Positions 39,396 through 47,424 of a stretch of DNA of 64,000 bases are shown here, one piece after another (position 1 is the first letter of the stretch; each line of letters opens with the position of its first letter). The notes under the pieces are model-generated. The model had not been told where the DNA came from, ran no database searches, and was given only the letters and a program-made list of their open reading frames with translations. A program made the translations under genes and the position numbers. Origin of the DNA: an uncultured Myxococcaceae bacterium (lineage in GTDB: Bacteria > Myxococcota_A > Polyangia > Polyangiales > Ga0077539); assembly GCA_945952225.1 (NCBI GenBank), contig CAMFHP010000002.1, positions 93,570 to 157,569 of the forward strand, in the 5' to 3' direction.

Positions 39396-42300
39396 TCAGG
39401 AGCGCGGGGTGAAGAAGCGCGTGCCGCGGGCTGCGAGCGAGGTGCCGAACGAGGTCGACCCGATGAAGGTCGCGTAGAGCACGGGACCGGTCGCGGTGCC
39501 GCGGTAGATCTGGATCGCGCGGTTCAGCGAGGTGACGGCGAAGTCGCCGTAGCCGTCGTTGTTGAAGTCGCCGAAGCCCGTGACGGCGGTGCCGAAGGCA
39601 TACCCCGCGTAGGTGGGCGAGAGCGTGAACGCGGCGGCGGCGTTGAGACCGCCCGCGCGGCCCGTGTACACGTACGCGCGGTCGCCGCCCGAGGCGCCGA
39701 TGAGCACGTCGCCGAAGCCGTCGCCGTTCACGTCGCCGACGCCGTCGACGGAGGCGCCGAACTGCGATCCCGTGCCCGTGATGGTCACGTCGGGCACGGT
39801 GCCGAGGCCCGTCGCCGAGCCGAAGAACACGTAGGCCGTCGACGAGTTGAACGCGCCCACGATCACGTCGGGGTAGCCGTCGCCGTTGACGTCGCCCGCG
39901 CCCGCGACGGCGCGGCCGAAGCCGTTGGCGCCGACGGGCGACGAGAGGCCCGTGGGGGTCGCGCCGAGGCCCGATGCGCCGCCGTACCACACGTACACGA
40001 TGTCGCCGCCGTTGGTGCCCACGGCCACGTCGCCGTAGCCGTCGGCGTTCACGTCGCCGAGGCCCGCGACCGACACGCCGAAGTTCGAACTCGCGCCCGT
40101 GGGAATGAGCCGCTGCGGCGTCGCCGTGGCCTCGATGCCCGTCGCGGTGCCGAGGTAGAGGTACGCGCGGTTGCTGCCCGGCGCGCCCACGAGCACGTCG
40201 CCGAAGCCGTCGCCGTTCACGTCACCCGCAGGCGCGACGGACGCGCCGAACTGCGTCGTGCCCGTCGGCGCAGGGAGCACCGCCGAGGCCGTCGTCGCGA
40301 GCGCCGAGCCCGTCGAGAGGAACACCGACACCGTGTTCACCGAAGGCGCGCCCACGAGCGCGTCGATGGCGCCGTCGCCGTTGACGTCGCCCGCCGAGGC
40401 CACGGCCGTCGCGAACGACGTGGTGCCCGAGCGCGTGGTGTAGAGCGACGACGAGAGCGAGCCCGAGGTGTTCGTCCAGTGCTGGGCGTAGAGGCTCGAC
40501 GGAACGCCGCCGAGCAGGTCGGCGAAGCGGTCGTTGCCTGGGTCGAAGATCTGTCCCCAGTACGATCCCACGGCGGCCGCGCTGCCCGCGGTGACCGTGA
40601 ACTCGATGACCGGGCTCGGCGTCGTGACGGCCGACGTGCCGATGAGGCCCGTGACGCGCCAGTAGTACGTTCCGGGGTTGAGCGAGAGCGTGGCGGGGCT
40701 GTCGATGCGCGCGCTCGTCGCGTTGATCGTCGTGGCCACCGAGGTGCACGTGCGGTCGCCGCAGATCTCGACGCGCGCGCCGTTCTGTCCGGCGGGAAGC
40801 GCCACGCGGAACGTCGGCCGACGGCTCGTCACGAGCGCGCCCGGCGGCGGATACACGGGCCGCGGCGGCTGGCGCACGCAGAGCGATCCCGAGAGCACGT
40901 AGCCCGCGTTGCAGGTGATCGCGCAGCGGCTCGCCACGCAGCGCGCGGTGCCGTCGGAGGGCGCGTTGCACGCCACGCCGCACGCGCCGCAGTTCGCGTT
41001 CGACGTGGTGGTGTCGGTCTCGCATCCGTCGGCGGGGTTCGCGTTGCAGTCGCCCGCGCCGGTCATGCACGCGAGGCCGCAGCGTCCGGCGGTGCAGGTC
41101 GCCGTGGCGCCCGTCGCTGCGGGGCATACGGTTCCGCACGCGCCGCAGTTGCGGGGGTCGGTCGCGAGCGCCGTCTCACAGCCGTTGAGCCCATTGCCGT
41201 CGCAGTTGCCGTAGTTCGTCGTGCACGCGATGCCACAGGTGCCCATCGCGCACGTGGCCGTCGCGTTGGTCGCAGCAGCGCAGCGTCGCGCGCAGGCGCC
41301 GCAGTTGAGCGGATCGCTCGCGAGGTTCGCCTCGCACCCGTCGGTGACCACGGCGTTGCAGTTGCCGAAGCCCGAGGCGCACACCACGCCGCACAATCCC
41401 GCCGCGCAGGTCGAGGTGCTGTTGGCGCGCGCGGGGCAGGCGTTGCCGCAGGTGCCGCAGTTCATCACCGAGGTGCGCGTGTCGGTCTCGCAGCCGTTGG
41501 CCGCCATGCCGTCGCAGTTTCCGGTGCCCGCCGCACACGAGATGCTGCACACGCCCGCGGTGCAGAGCGGCGCGCCGCTGGGGCCGGGCAGGCAGACGTT
41601 GCCGCACATGCCGCAGTGGTTGACGTTCGTGGTGGTGACCGTCTCGCAGCCGTTGGCGGGATTGCCGTCGCAGTCGCCGTAGCCCGTGGTGCAGGTGAGG
41701 GTGCAGCGTCCCATCACGCAGGCGGGCGTTCCGCGCACGCCGGTGGGGCACACGTTGCCGCAGGCGCCGCAGTTGCGGGCGTCGGTGTTCGTGTCGACGC
41801 AGACCGAGCTGCACCGCGCGTTGAAGGGCGCCACACACCCGCTCGAACACGCATAGCCACCGGGCGCGGACGCCATGGGCACGCAGTTGGGCGCGTCGGC
41901 CGTGCAGGTGGTGCCGCAGCTCCCGCAGCGGAGCGCCGTCGTGACGATGGCCTCGCATCCGTCGTCGGGGTTGCCCGAGCAGTTGGCGCGTCCGGGGAGG
42001 CACGCGCCGGTGAACACGCAGCGCCCCGCTTCGCAGCGCACGCGCGAGCCGTCGACGCCCGCGCGGAGCGTGCAGTCGTTGCCGCAGAGCCCGCAGTTGT
42101 GAAGGTCGGTGTCGGGGTCGGAGCAGAAGCCCGAGCAGCGCGCGCGGCACGACGCATCGGGGGCCGCGTCGGGCGTCGCGATGTCTTCCACGACGTCGGG
42201 CGTCGCCGTGTCTTCGGCGACGTCGGGGGCCGCATCGACGGGGAGGTCGGGGGCCGCGTCGGGGGCGACGTCGGGGGCCGCGGTGTCTTCCGGCGCGTCG

Positions 42301-42461
42301 GGGGCCGCATCGATCGAGGGAACGTCGTCGCCGGTGTCGACGGGCGCGGTGTCGACGGGCACGTCGTCTTCGACGGCGGGGGGCGTGTTCGAGGCGGAAC
42401 AGCTCGCGAGCAGGGGGAGCGCGCAGAGCAGCGAAGCAAGGGCAGGGCGGATCGTCTTCAC
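39396..42461 (-). CDS. Cys-rich FG-GAP beta-propeller lipoprotein
   Basis: The 1021-residue protein starts at GTG 42461. A signal with lipobox L-L-A-S-C is followed by an Asp/Ala/Pro tether (D-A-A-P-D-V, E-D-T-A-T-P-D-V; about 25-105). Then come eight Cys-rich units of ~45 residues containing N-C-G-x-C-G-x-x-C and G-C-E-T, a disulfide-rich stalk common in myxobacterial surface proteins. A short Fn3-like domain (about 545-645) leads to six FG-GAP repeats, each with [AG]-D-V-N-G-D-G-x-x-D calcium loops and Y-[LV]-[YF]-x-G, forming an integrin-like beta-propeller. Cell-surface adhesion or binding is the likely role. The last repeat has D-F-N-N-D-G. It ends convergently with the methyltransferase. 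Confidence 0.92.
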   Translation of the reverse strand: MKTIRPALASLLCALPLLASCSASNTPPAVEDDVPVDTAPVDTGDDVPSIDAAPDAPEDTAAPDVAPDAAPDLPVDAAPDVAEDTATPDVVEDIATPDAAPDASCRARCSGFCSDPDTDLHNCGLCGNDCTLRAGVDGSRVRCEAGRCVFTGACLPGRANCSGNPDDGCEAIVTTALRCGSCGTTCTADAPNCVPMASAPGGYACSSGCVAPFNARCSSVCVDTNTDARNCGACGNVCPTGVRGTPACVMGRCTLTCTTGYGDCDGNPANGCETVTTTNVNHCGMCGNVCLPGPSGAPLCTAGVCSISCAAGTGNCDGMAANGCETDTRTSVMNCGTCGNACPARANSTSTCAAGLCGVVCASGFGNCNAVVTDGCEANLASDPLNCGACARRCAAATNATATCAMGTCGIACTTNYGNCDGNGLNGCETALATDPRNCGACGTVCPAATGATATCTAGRCGLACMTGAGDCNANPADGCETDTTTSNANCGACGVACNAPSDGTARCVASRCAITCNAGYVLSGSLCVRQPPRPVYPPPGALVTSRRPTFRVALPAGQNGARVEICGDRTCTSVATTINATSARIDSPATLSLNPGTYYWRVTGLIGTSAVTTPSPVIEFTVTAGSAAAVGSYWGQIFDPGNDRFADLLGGVPSSLYAQHWTNTSGSLSSSLYTTRSGTTSFATAVASAGDVNGDGAIDALVGAPSVNTVSVFLSTGSALATTASAVLPAPTGTTQFGASVAPAGDVNGDGFGDVLVGAPGSNRAYLYLGTATGIEATATPQRLIPTGASSNFGVSVAGLGDVNADGYGDVAVGTNGGDIVYVWYGGASGLGATPTGLSSPVGANGFGRAVAGAGDVNGDGYPDVIVGAFNSSTAYVFFGSATGLGTVPDVTITGTGSQFGASVDGVGDVNGDGFGDVLIGASGGDRAYVYTGRAGGLNAAAAFTLSPTYAGYAFGTAVTGFGDFNNDGYGDFAVTSLNRAIQIYRGTATGPVLYATFIGSTSFGTSLAARGTRFFTPRS

Positions 42462-42583
42462 GGTGAGTGCCAGGGCTCCCGGGAGCGTGTGGAGGTCGAG
42501 AGGAATGAAGGGGGGACCTGCGCACTATCGACGAGCGCGCACGCGGACGCAACGCCGCGCAGAACGGTCTCGCGCGGGGCTTC

Positions 42584-43054
42584 TCAGGCGAGCTTCGCGG
42601 AGAGGGCGGCGACGACGGCGCGCGTGTCGGGGGTCACGCCGGGCTTCGCGAGGAGCTCGGTGAGCGCGTCGACGGTGGTGCGCAGCGTCGAGAGCGCGGC
42701 AGTGAAGTGCGGGAGGCCCGTGTACACCCCCGCGAGCGAGAGCGTGTCGCAGAGTTCGGGGAGGGGAAGTCCCTCCATGAGCGCCCAGTAGAGGTGCACC
42801 GCGAGGAGGCGCGAGGGCGCGAGGGTCTGCGAGGCGAGCAGCGCCACGAGCGTGCGCTCGCGGTCGCGCGGGGCCATGCGCTCGGGGCTGTAGAGGTTGT
42901 CGATGATCCAGTTCACGTAGCCCGCGGAGGGCGGGTGCGGCACCGCGATGGCCGCGCGGCTCGCGGCGAACATCAGCGCGGCGTCGTAGTGCGCGCGGAG
43001 CGCATCGAGCTGGGCGTCGGTGAGGGCGTGGGAGAGGTCGGCGGCGGCGGTCAT
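42584..43054 (-). CDS. Carboxymuconolactone decarboxylase-like (AhpD-fold) protein
   Basis: ATG 43054 overlaps the upstream hydrolase stop as ATGA, giving 156 residues. The all-helical sequence with R-D-R-E-R-T-L-V-A-L-L-A-S, a following A-V-H-L-Y-W-A-L-M-E-G and L-A-G-V-Y-T-G-L matches the CMD/AhpD family. The peroxidase C-x-x-C of true AhpD is absent; only one Cys lies in L-C-D-T-L. It may be a decarboxylase/hydrolase-type member or structural. Cotranscription with the hydrolase and control by the divergent LysR gene suggest one small catabolic step. Confidence 0.8.
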   Translation of the reverse strand: MTAAADLSHALTDAQLDALRAHYDAALMFAASRAAIAVPHPPSAGYVNWIIDNLYSPERMAPRDRERTLVALLASQTLAPSRLLAVHLYWALMEGLPLPELCDTLSLAGVYTGLPHFTAALSTLRTTVDALTELLAKPGVTPDTRAVVAALSAKLA

Positions 43055-43950
43055 GGCGCCGAGTTCACAGCGCGCGTGGGGGCCGTGTCCAGCGGCGGGC
43101 GAGGGCGCGCGTGGCGGTCGACGAAGGCGGTGATGGCCTCCCACGCTTCGGGGGTGTGTCCGCGGCGCAGGAGGTTGAAGTGCCCGATGGGCTTCGCGCG
43201 CGGGGTCAGCGCGTGGCGCTCGATGCGCGCGGCGGTGTACCAGCTCGCGAGCTGCTCGATGGTGCGCGGCGGCGCGTAGGTGTCGTCGGTCGCGGAGAGG
43301 CACAGCATGGGCACGGCGAGCGCGCCGTGAAAGCGGTCGGCGGCGGGCACGTGGGCCGAGAGGTATCCGGGGGTGTTGCACCAGCGGGCCCACTCGCGCG
43401 CCACGCCCGCGGGGAGGTCTTCGCCCATGCCCAGCGCGCCGGGGTAGTACCCGAGGAGCGCCGTCGCGACGGGCACCATCGCGCGGAACACCAGCGCGTT
43501 GCGCGCGCGCCAGGGCATGGGGTAGAGCCGCGCGTCGCCCGTTCCCGAGGCCACGAGCACGGCGGCGTCGACGAGGCGTGGGGCCGAGGGGGCGAGGCCG
43601 AGGGCCTGGCCGCCGAAGGAGTGCGCGAGGGCCACGAGGGGCACTCCTGGCGTGCGCGCGCGGGCTTCGACGAGGGCGGCTTCGAGGTCGTAGCGGGCCC
43701 ACTCGGACATCGTCGCGCGGTGACCGCGGAGCGAGCGCGGACGCGAGCCTCCGACGCCGCGGTAGTCGAAGGTGAGCACGGCGTGTCCCTGCGCGGCGAG
43801 GTGCGCGGCGAGGGGGGCGTAGAAGCGCTGCGGAATGGCCGTGCCGCCGAGGAGCGCGACGGCGCTGCGCGGGGCCGACGCGGGGGCGAAGAGGCGCGCG
43901 GCGAGGGGGGCGTCGTCGACGGCGCGCAGGGTGAACTCCGTGGGCTGCAT
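43051..43950 (-). CDS. Alpha/beta hydrolase
   Basis: The frame is open far upstream, but those codons lie under the divergent LysR gene, so I use ATG 43950 (299 residues). Motifs: A-L-L-G-G-T-A near the oxyanion hole, F-D-Y-R-G-V-G-G-S-R, nucleophile A-H-S-F-G-G, acid in S-A-T-D-D and base in I-G-H-F-N-L-L-R. It resembles COG4757-type predicted hydrolases with a Ser nucleophile. The substrate is unknown. It is cotranscribed with the CMD-like gene and divergent from a LysR regulator across 63 bp. Confidence 0.88.
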   Translation of the reverse strand: MQPTEFTLRAVDDAPLAARLFAPASAPRSAVALLGGTAIPQRFYAPLAAHLAAQGHAVLTFDYRGVGGSRPRSLRGHRATMSEWARYDLEAALVEARARTPGVPLVALAHSFGGQALGLAPSAPRLVDAAVLVASGTGDARLYPMPWRARNALVFRAMVPVATALLGYYPGALGMGEDLPAGVAREWARWCNTPGYLSAHVPAADRFHGALAVPMLCLSATDDTYAPPRTIEQLASWYTAARIERHALTPRAKPIGHFNLLRRGHTPEAWEAITAFVDRHARPRPPLDTAPTRAVNSAP

Positions 43951-43989
43951 CGGGCGGACTGTGGGCGTCGCGGGGCTTGCGGGGCAACG

Positions 43990-44022
43990 TGCATCCGTGC
44001 AGCCATCCCCTGCATGGATGCA
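43990..44022. promoter_or_regulatory. Candidate LysR operator, TGCATCC-N19-GGATGCA
   Basis: The inverted repeat TGCATCC (43990-43996) and GGATGCA (44016-44022) overlaps the LysR start codon, and its right arm belongs to a smaller palindrome TGCAT-GG-ATGCA (44011-44022). It fits an autoregulated divergent LysR arrangement. It lies almost entirely within the 63-bp shared gap. Confidence 0.4.
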
Positions 44023-44892
44023 GCCTTCGACTGGAACGGACTCGCCGCGTTGCTGGCGGTGTCGCGGGGCGCGTCGCTCGCGTCGGCCGCGCGTGCGATG
44101 GGCGTCGATGCGACCACGGTGGGGCGACGGCTCGCGCAGCTCGAAGCGTCGGTGGGCGCGCCGCTCTTTCACCGCGGGCGTCGCGGGCGCGAGGTGAACG
44201 AGCTCGGCGCGCGGCTGGTCGCGGTGGCCGAGGAGACCGAGCGGCGCATGGCCGAGGCCCGTCGCGGCGCCGCCGTGGAGCACCAGGCCCCCGAGGGTGT
44301 GGTGCGCGTGAGCGCGTCGGAGTGGATCGGCGTGCACCTCGTCGCGCCCCATCTCGGCGCGTTGCGGGCGCAGCATCCGCGGCTCGCGATCGACCTGGTG
44401 CTCACGGCGACGGTGCTCGACCTCGCGCGCGGCGAGGCCGACATCGCGCTGCGCCTCTCGCGCCCCGAGGAGCCCGAGCTCGTGCGACGGCGGCTCTGCA
44501 CCATGGGGTCGTCGGTGTGGGCCTCGAAGGAGTTTCTCCGCGCCCGGGCGATGACCGCGCAACGCCTCGACGCCGCGCGCCTCGACCGCGTGGCCTACAC
44601 CACGCCCGCCGAGGAGCGATGGATCGAGCGCGTGCTCCCCGGTGCGCCCGTGGCCCTGCGCGTGGCGAACATCGCGGCGGCGCTCGCGGCGGTGGTCGGT
44701 GGCGTGGGCGCGGCGGTGCTTCCCGATGGGCAGGCGGCGGCGGCGGGGCTCGTGCGGCTCCACGTCGGCGTGCCCCCGCAGCGCGCGGTGTGGATGGCCA
44801 TGCACCCGGAGACCGCGAGGGTTCCGCGGGTGCGCGCGGTGGCGCGGTTCTTCGAGGCGACGATGGCGGCGCTCAGCGCGTCGGGTACATGA
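44014..44892 (+). CDS. LysR family transcriptional regulator
   Basis: ATG 44014 gives 292 residues with the N-terminal winged helix at once: W-N-G-L-A-A-L-L-A-V, A-S-L-A-S-A-A-R-A-M-G-V-D-A-T-T-V, G-R-R-L-A-Q-L-E and G-A-P-L-F-H-R. The effector domain spans about 90-290, with A-D-I-A-L-R-L-S-R-P near 148. The gene's 3' end overlaps the convergent SDR gene by 20 bp. It probably regulates the divergent hydrolase/CMD-like genes and itself, and might also respond to products of the lipid operon; the effector is unknown. Confidence 0.93.
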   Translation: MDAAFDWNGLAALLAVSRGASLASAARAMGVDATTVGRRLAQLEASVGAPLFHRGRRGREVNELGARLVAVAEETERRMAEARRGAAVEHQAPEGVVRVSASEWIGVHLVAPHLGALRAQHPRLAIDLVLTATVLDLARGEADIALRLSRPEEPELVRRRLCTMGSSVWASKEFLRARAMTAQRLDAARLDRVAYTTPAEERWIERVLPGAPVALRVANIAAALAAVVGGVGAAVLPDGQAAAAGLVRLHVGVPPQRAVWMAMHPETARVPRVRAVARFFEATMAALSASGT

Positions 44893-45679
44893 GCGCGTCG
44901 AAGAGGCTCTGGGTCTGACCGCCCGTGAAGTCGATGGTGGCGCCGTTGAACCAGGCCGCGTCGTCGCCCGCGAGCACGGAGACGAAGCGCGCCACCTCGT
45001 CGAGGGTCACCATGCGCCCCGCCGGCGTGATGCGCGGAAGCACCGTGTCGAGGTCGGGACCGGTCTCGGCGGAGAAGGTCGTCGTCGAGGCCGTGGTGAC
45101 CACGCCGCCGAACTTCAGGAGGTTCACGCGGTGGCCCTTCGGTCCGAGCTCGTACGCGAGGTGGCGCACGTACACTTCGAGGGCGGCCTTCGTGGCGGTG
45201 ATGAGCGCGCCGTTGCGCACGAGCGAGTCGACGAGCGGGTTCGACAGCCCGAGGAGCTGCGCGCCGGGCGCGAGGAGGTCGAGGGCGACGAGCTCCTGCA
45301 CCCAGTACACGAACGAGTGGGCCATGGAGTCGAAGGTCTTCGCGAACTGCGCGGGCACGAACTGCTCGCGGTCGTTCGAAGCGAGACGGCCCAGCGACGC
45401 GTTGGCGAGCGAGTGCACGAAGAGCTTCACGCTCCGCGGTCCCGCAGCGGCGAGGAGCGCGCGCGCGCCCTGTTGCGCGGCCTCGAAGGTGCCCGCCTCG
45501 CCCTCGTGCATCACGCAGCGACGGCCCCGCGCTTCGACGTCGCGCACCACCGAGGCGGCGCCTTCGGGGTGACGTCCGCGGTGCATGCCGAACACGTCGA
45601 GTCCGGGGCGATCGCTCACCGCGCGCGCCACGGCGGCGCCCGTGCCCATCGAGGCTCCGAGGATCACCGCCCAGCTCAT
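44873..45679 (-). CDS. SDR-fold protein lacking the catalytic tyrosine
   Basis: ATG 45679 overlaps the acyltransferase stop as ATGA, giving 268 residues. The Rossmann motif is G-A-S-M-G-T-G (8-14). In place of N-N-A-G it has H-S-L-A-N-A, closer to enoyl-ACP reductases such as FabI (H-S-I). The catalytic region reads G-A-L-I-T-A-T-K-A-A-L-E: the Lys is present, but neither the Y-x3-K nor the FabI Y-x6-K position holds Tyr (Ile and Gly respectively). The C-terminal pattern F-N-G-A-T-I-D-F-T-G-G is SDR-like. It may use another residue, or bind cofactor or substrate without classical chemistry. It is the last gene of the patatin-KASIII-acyltransferase-SDR operon. Confidence 0.85.
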   Translation of the reverse strand: MSWAVILGASMGTGAAVARAVSDRPGLDVFGMHRGRHPEGAASVVRDVEARGRRCVMHEGEAGTFEAAQQGARALLAAAGPRSVKLFVHSLANASLGRLASNDREQFVPAQFAKTFDSMAHSFVYWVQELVALDLLAPGAQLLGLSNPLVDSLVRNGALITATKAALEVYVRHLAYELGPKGHRVNLLKFGGVVTTASTTTFSAETGPDLDTVLPRITPAGRMVTLDEVARFVSVLAGDDAAWFNGATIDFTGGQTQSLFDALMYPTR

Positions 45680-46452
45680 CGCGCGGCCTCCGCGGTGCGT
45701 CCGCGCGCGCCGTCGAGGAGGCGCTGCACGGCCGCGGTGACCTCGTGGTGGAGCGCGTCGAGGGCCGCGGGGTCGCGGTAGCGCTGCGGGTCGGCGAGGT
45801 GCGCGGTGATGGGCGCGCCGAGGTGCTGCGTCACCTTCACGGGAAAGGGCGGCGACAGCGGCCAGAGACCCAGGGGCCCGAGGCCGAGCCACACGGGAAC
45901 CTTGTGGGGTACGCGCAGCCGACGGCTCCACGCGTCGCCGTCGTTGAGCCCGAGGTACATGTCATCGACGCCCGACGCCGCCGCGGGAATGATCGGCAGC
46001 CCGTGACGGATCGCGAGCTTGAGGTATCCGCGCCGCGAGCCCCAGTCGACGGCGTAGCGGTGGCGCGCGCTGCGGCACCCTTCGCGCGTTCCCCCCGGGG
46101 TCACCATGAGCAGCTCGCCGCGGTCGAGGGAGGCCGCGAGCGAGGCCTCGTCGCCCGTGAGAAATCCCACGCCGTCGACCACCGCGCGGAGCACGGCGTT
46201 GTGCGCGAATCCCTCGTGAATGAAGGCCCGCGGAATGTCTCCCGTGCGCTCGTGCAGGTACGCCTGGAGCATGCACAGGTCGTGGGCGATGGGGCGCCCG
46301 TGGTAGCCCACGAGCAGCGCGGGACGCACGGCCGTGAGGTGCGACTCGCCCACCACCTCGTAGCGGTGGTAGCGGCGCATGAGGTTCCAGTGGGAGAGCC
46401 ACGCGGTGCGCGCGAGGCGGGCCGCGGTGCGGGGCGACGGCGACGCGCTCAC
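45676..46452 (-). CDS. DAGAT-like acyltransferase
   Basis: GTG 46452 overlaps the KASIII-like stop as GTGA, giving 258 residues. Motifs: L-L-V-G-Y-H-G-R-P-I near residue 50, M-V-T-P-G-G-T-R-E-G near 118, and G-Y-L-K-L-A-I-R-H-G-L-P-I-I-P-A-A near 145. The P-G-G-x-R-E block with G-[FY]-x-[KR]-L-A and P-I-[IV]-P is that of diacylglycerol acyltransferase/phytyl-ester-synthase type enzymes and not the H-x4-D/E-G-T-R of PlsC. It would move an acyl chain to an alcohol acceptor at the membrane. Its place between KASIII-like and SDR genes suggests it uses the acyl or ketoacyl product of those enzymes. Confidence 0.85.
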   Translation of the reverse strand: MSASPSPRTAARLARTAWLSHWNLMRRYHRYEVVGESHLTAVRPALLVGYHGRPIAHDLCMLQAYLHERTGDIPRAFIHEGFAHNAVLRAVVDGVGFLTGDEASLAASLDRGELLMVTPGGTREGCRSARHRYAVDWGSRRGYLKLAIRHGLPIIPAAASGVDDMYLGLNDGDAWSRRLRVPHKVPVWLGLGPLGLWPLSPPFPVKVTQHLGAPITAHLADPQRYRDPAALDALHHEVTAAVQRLLDGARGRTAEAAR

Positions 46453-47417
46453 GGGGCCACCTGGTAGAGCAGCGCGCCGTACGACATGCCCGCGCCCACA
46501 CCCGCCATGAGCACCCGGTCGCCGGGCTTCACATCGCGCGTGCGGAGCAGCCGATCGAGGCTCACGGGAATCGACGCGGCGGCCACGGAGCCGATCTCCT
46601 GCACCACGGGAACGACCTTCTCGGGGGCCACGCCGAGGTGCGCGGTGATGCGTTCGAGCATGCGTCCGTTGGGCTGATGGGTGAGCACCCAGCGCACGTC
46701 GTCGAGGGTGACGCCGGCCTCGGCGAGCACGGCGTCGGAGCACTCCTTGAGGGCCGCGGTGGCGTAGCCCGTGAGCTCGTCGTGCGAGGCCGCGAACTGG
46801 ATCATCTCGCGCTGGAGCGTGCGCCCCGGGTGCCCGATGGTGACCGAACCGTTGAGCCGCCCGCGGTTGCCCGTGCGGATCGCGAGGATGCCCTCGTTGG
46901 CGCGCGCAGGACCGATGATCGCGGCCGCCGCGGCGTCACCGACCACGAGCCAAGGACGCGGGATCTCGGGCGTGAGGTACGGCGAGAGCGTCTCGGCCAC
47001 GACGATCGCCACGGGGCCGAGTCCCGTCGCCACGGAGCGCGCGGCCACGTCGAGGGCGGAGACGAATCCCATGCACGCGTTGTTGAGGTCGAAGCAGTCG
47101 CAGGTGCCGTCGAGGCCGAGCGCGAGGCACACGTCGTTGGCCGTCGCGGGGCACAGCATGTCGCCGCCGCTCGTGCTCACAAAGATCACGCGTCGGAGGT
47201 CGGTGGCGCGCACGTTCGCGGCGTCGAGGGCCTCGCGCAACACCCGGGCGCCGAGGTCGGCGGCGCGTGTGTCGGGGGGCATCCAGTGGCGGCTGTGGAT
47301 GCCCGTCTTGCGTTCGAGGTCGGCGGCGTCGCGGCCCATGCGCGCCGCAAGGGTGGCGGTGGAGACGGCCTCGCCGGGTAGGTGCGACGACGTTCCGAGG
47401 ATGCGTGCGGGGATCAA
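46449..47417 (-). CDS. 3-oxoacyl-ACP synthase III-like condensing enzyme with altered triad
   Basis: The start is TTG 47417, ten nt after GGAG and 7 bp from the patatin stop; later ATGs would remove the conserved start A-R-I-L-G-T-S-S-H-L-P. The 322-residue protein has the nucleophile N-N-A-C115-M-G-F, base L-T-H247-Q-P-N, and the strand that normally carries G-N-T-S-A-A-S-I-P reads G276-S277-V-A-A-A-S-I-P, so the triad Asn is Ser. FabH and OleA use Cys-His-Asn; a change at Asn is more typical of KASIII-like enzymes that transfer acyl groups or condense without decarboxylation. The product is unknown. The downstream acyltransferase overlaps by 4 bp. Confidence 0.9.
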   Translation of the reverse strand: MIPARILGTSSHLPGEAVSTATLAARMGRDAADLERKTGIHSRHWMPPDTRAADLGARVLREALDAANVRATDLRRVIFVSTSGGDMLCPATANDVCLALGLDGTCDCFDLNNACMGFVSALDVAARSVATGLGPVAIVVAETLSPYLTPEIPRPWLVVGDAAAAAIIGPARANEGILAIRTGNRGRLNGSVTIGHPGRTLQREMIQFAASHDELTGYATAALKECSDAVLAEAGVTLDDVRWVLTHQPNGRMLERITAHLGVAPEKVVPVVQEIGSVAAASIPVSLDRLLRTRDVKPGDRVLMAGVGAGMSYGALLYQVAP

Positions 47418-47424
47418 GGTGGGG

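Noticed and set aside
39351..42791. A plus-strand open frame of about 1150 codons
   Set aside because: It is antisense to the Cys-rich FG-GAP lipoprotein; the repetitive Arg/Ala/Gly product mirrors the repeats on the other strand.
44873..47417. Possible OleABCD long-chain olefin/beta-lactone cluster
   Set aside because: There is a KASIII-like enzyme and an SDR, but no AMP-ligase-like OleC, the hydrolase nearby is in a different operon, and the SDR lacks its catalytic Tyr.
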